Below, in pieces: positions 15,021 through 16,008 of a DNA stretch of 16,008 nucleotides. This DNA comes from an uncultured Prevotella sp. (GTDB lineage: Bacteria; Bacteroidota; Bacteroidia; Bacteroidales; Bacteroidaceae). The DNA lies in NCBI GenBank assembly GCA_937880835.1, contig CALGRN010000072.1, positions 1-16,008 on the forward strand, given 5' to 3'. The stretch's first letter is position 1; every line of letters starts with the position of its first letter. The notes beneath the pieces were generated by a model. It did not search any database. It had not been told where the DNA came from and was given only the letters and a program-made list of their open reading frames with translations. The translations under genes and the position numbers were made by a program.

Positions 15021-15059
15021 TGTTTCAAGAAAATTAAAAGATGTGATTTTCCTGAAACA
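15021..15059. terminator. Hairpin downstream of the McrC-like gene
   Basis: TGTTTCAAGAAAAT (15021-15034) and ATTTTCCTGAAACA (15046-15059) form a 14-bp stem with one mismatch and an 11-nt loop, 28 bases past the McrC stop. On the minus strand no clear T-run follows, so it is a possible terminator or an mRNA 3'-end stabiliser. Confidence 0.45.
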
Positions 15060-15087
15060 AAGCAGAGTTATTGACATCTTAGAATGT

Positions 15088-16008
15088 TTACAGCATGTCA
15101 GAAAGCGCGTGTGCTTCCTTTTCCATTTCATTTCCGAACGTGTTGTAATCCTGTGCATCTTGCGGTATTCTTAGTGCGTAAGACGTTATGTTTCCTCCGT
15201 ATCCGCGCAATGTTCCCAACGGTTTTGCCTGTGTGCTGTGTGTTGTCGGATATATGAAACCACCATTCGCAGCCTCTTCCACATACATATATGATATTAT
15301 TTGGTGCATGTCGTTGCGTGCAATATTGATACCGTCAAGATGCTTGTATTTGGCATCGAGAATGAAATCAGGCTTAATGAAGTCAGGATAACGACGGTAT
15401 CGTGAGTGTCGTTCGTTTATTATCGCATGGTTGTCTTCTCCTTTTTCAAACAAGTAAATGCTGCCTTTGCCTGTTCGGTTATGAGGATGTGCAAAGCCTT
15501 TGCTGTGCAACAGTATTCCAAGATATTCTTCCCAGAGCCATGCGACATCAAATAACACCCCATGAATTTTGTCTTTCTCGTATCCGTATTTCATGCTTTT
15601 GCGTTTCAATATCTGTAAGCATAAACGCTGCAAGGGTATGTAAGCCGAGTAGAAAGGATGACGCATCGGACGCAGATTTTCGTTTATTGTTTTCTGTCTG
15701 TCATGAAAACTGTATTTCGGAGTAGCCGATACGATTGTCTCAACGGCGTTTTTTACGTCTGCATCCGATGTAAGTATGTCGCCGGCGTAACGATGTTTAC
15801 GTATATGTTCTATCGTATGACGAATTAGTTGAGTCACTTTGTTATCGTAACAATACTCACGCGTGTCATAAGCAATACGTCCGGCAAAAGGCGAATTATG
15901 CTTTATATGACGACTGATGTCTATCCTTCCTCGCACATTGGCATCGTTGTAACGTTGCGTATGATATTCTTTGTACAGTCCTTGTCGCAATGCCGAGAGC
16001 AACAAACG
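15088..16008 (-). CDS. McrC-like subunit of a McrBC-type restriction system (5' end outside the window)
   Basis: The C-terminal 305 or so residues of a McrC-family protein; the frame is open to the right edge, so the N-terminus is missing from view. Family motifs include EYHTQRYNDANVRGRIDISR and a REYCYDN segment (McrC core), LFDVAWLWEEYLG, and a PD-(D/E)xK nuclease motif in KPDFILDAKYKHL (P212, D213, D217, K219 counted from the first visible TTG). McrC is the nuclease partner of the McrB GTPase in modification-dependent restriction, cutting DNA with methylated or otherwise modified cytosines. A McrB-type AAA+ GTPase gene is expected just beyond the right edge, on the same strand and upstream. 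Base composition matches the native genes and not the AT-rich segment. The reading frame is intact as far as seen. Confidence 0.8.
   Translation of the reverse strand, partial: RLLLSALRQGLYKEYHTQRYNDANVRGRIDISRHIKHNSPFAGRIAYDTREYCYDNKVTQLIRHTIEHIRKHRYAGDILTSDADVKNAVETIVSATPKYSFHDRQKTINENLRPMRHPFYSAYIPLQRLCLQILKRKSMKYGYEKDKIHGVLFDVAWLWEEYLGILLHSKGFAHPHNRTGKGSIYLFEKGEDNHAIINERHSRYRRYPDFIKPDFILDAKYKHLDGINIARNDMHQIISYMYVEEAANGGFIYPTTHSTQAKPLGTLRGYGGNITSYALRIPQDAQDYNTFGNEMEKEAHALSDML

Larger units (their letters stand above)
14688..15087. other. Non-coding region between the convergent glycosyltransferase and McrC genes
   Basis: No credible gene is seen in this 400-bp gap. It holds repeat array 3 (14904-14984) and the hairpin at 15021-15059, both annotated separately. 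A looser match to the array unit, AAAAGCACGATTGTTTTTGC, lies just after the glycosyltransferase stop and may be a decayed copy. Confidence 0.5.

Overview
The window looks like a Prevotella-type Bacteroidales chromosome (phylum Bacteroidota). The native genes are preceded by the Bacteroidota -7 promoter motif TAnnTTTG (7420-7427 on -, 7986-7993 on +, 8961-8968 on +, 13579-13586 on -, 13620-13627 on +). The gene content also fits: an IMP cyclohydrolase of Prevotella-like sequence, a TonB-dependent receptor, a Fur-family regulator, a secreted flavodoxin and surface-polysaccharide genes.

Left third (about 95-6690): a strongly AT-rich segment with none of those promoters. It sits between a HAD-hydrolase gene cut off at about position 95 and the end of purH at 6795. 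It holds (i) the 3' end of an unrecognised gene, 13 bases upstream of (ii) a 1122-residue protein that joins two duplicated C2H2 zinc-finger modules, a SUMF1/formylglycine-generating-enzyme-like domain and a C-terminal GIY-YIG nuclease domain. Converging on it from the minus strand is (iii) an ABC-three-component (ABC-3C) operon: a SMEK-type effector, a 75-residue middle component and a DUF2326-type coiled-coil ATPase. The effector is broken twice: its N-terminus is missing and a one-base frameshift separates its C-terminal domain. Both outer genes of the segment lack their 5' ends. The segment is therefore a captured fragment of a foreign defence-type region, or an assembly join; the sequence alone cannot say which.

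Middle (6795-11850): a PurH of 197 residues that consists only of the IMP-cyclohydrolase domain; then, divergently, a MazG-type pyrophosphohydrolase, a Fur/Zur-family regulator, a TonB-dependent receptor whose promoter sits inside a 9-bp inverted repeat, and a secreted flavodoxin. The last three look like a metal or heme acquisition cassette. A perfect 18-bp hairpin follows the flavodoxin.

Right (12115-16008): a polysaccharide flippase and a glycosyltransferase diverge from a shared 66-bp promoter region. A McrC-type restriction subunit enters from the right edge with its 5' end outside the window.

Three native intergenic regions (7650-7730, 11895-11975, 14904-14984) each carry exactly four units of a 15-bp quasi-palindrome, AAAAGnTATnCTTTT, at a strict 22-bp period. 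This dispersed family is absent from the AT-rich segment. I do not recognise it from a named repeat class, and together with the zinc-finger/SUMF/GIY-YIG fusion it is the most unusual content of the window.
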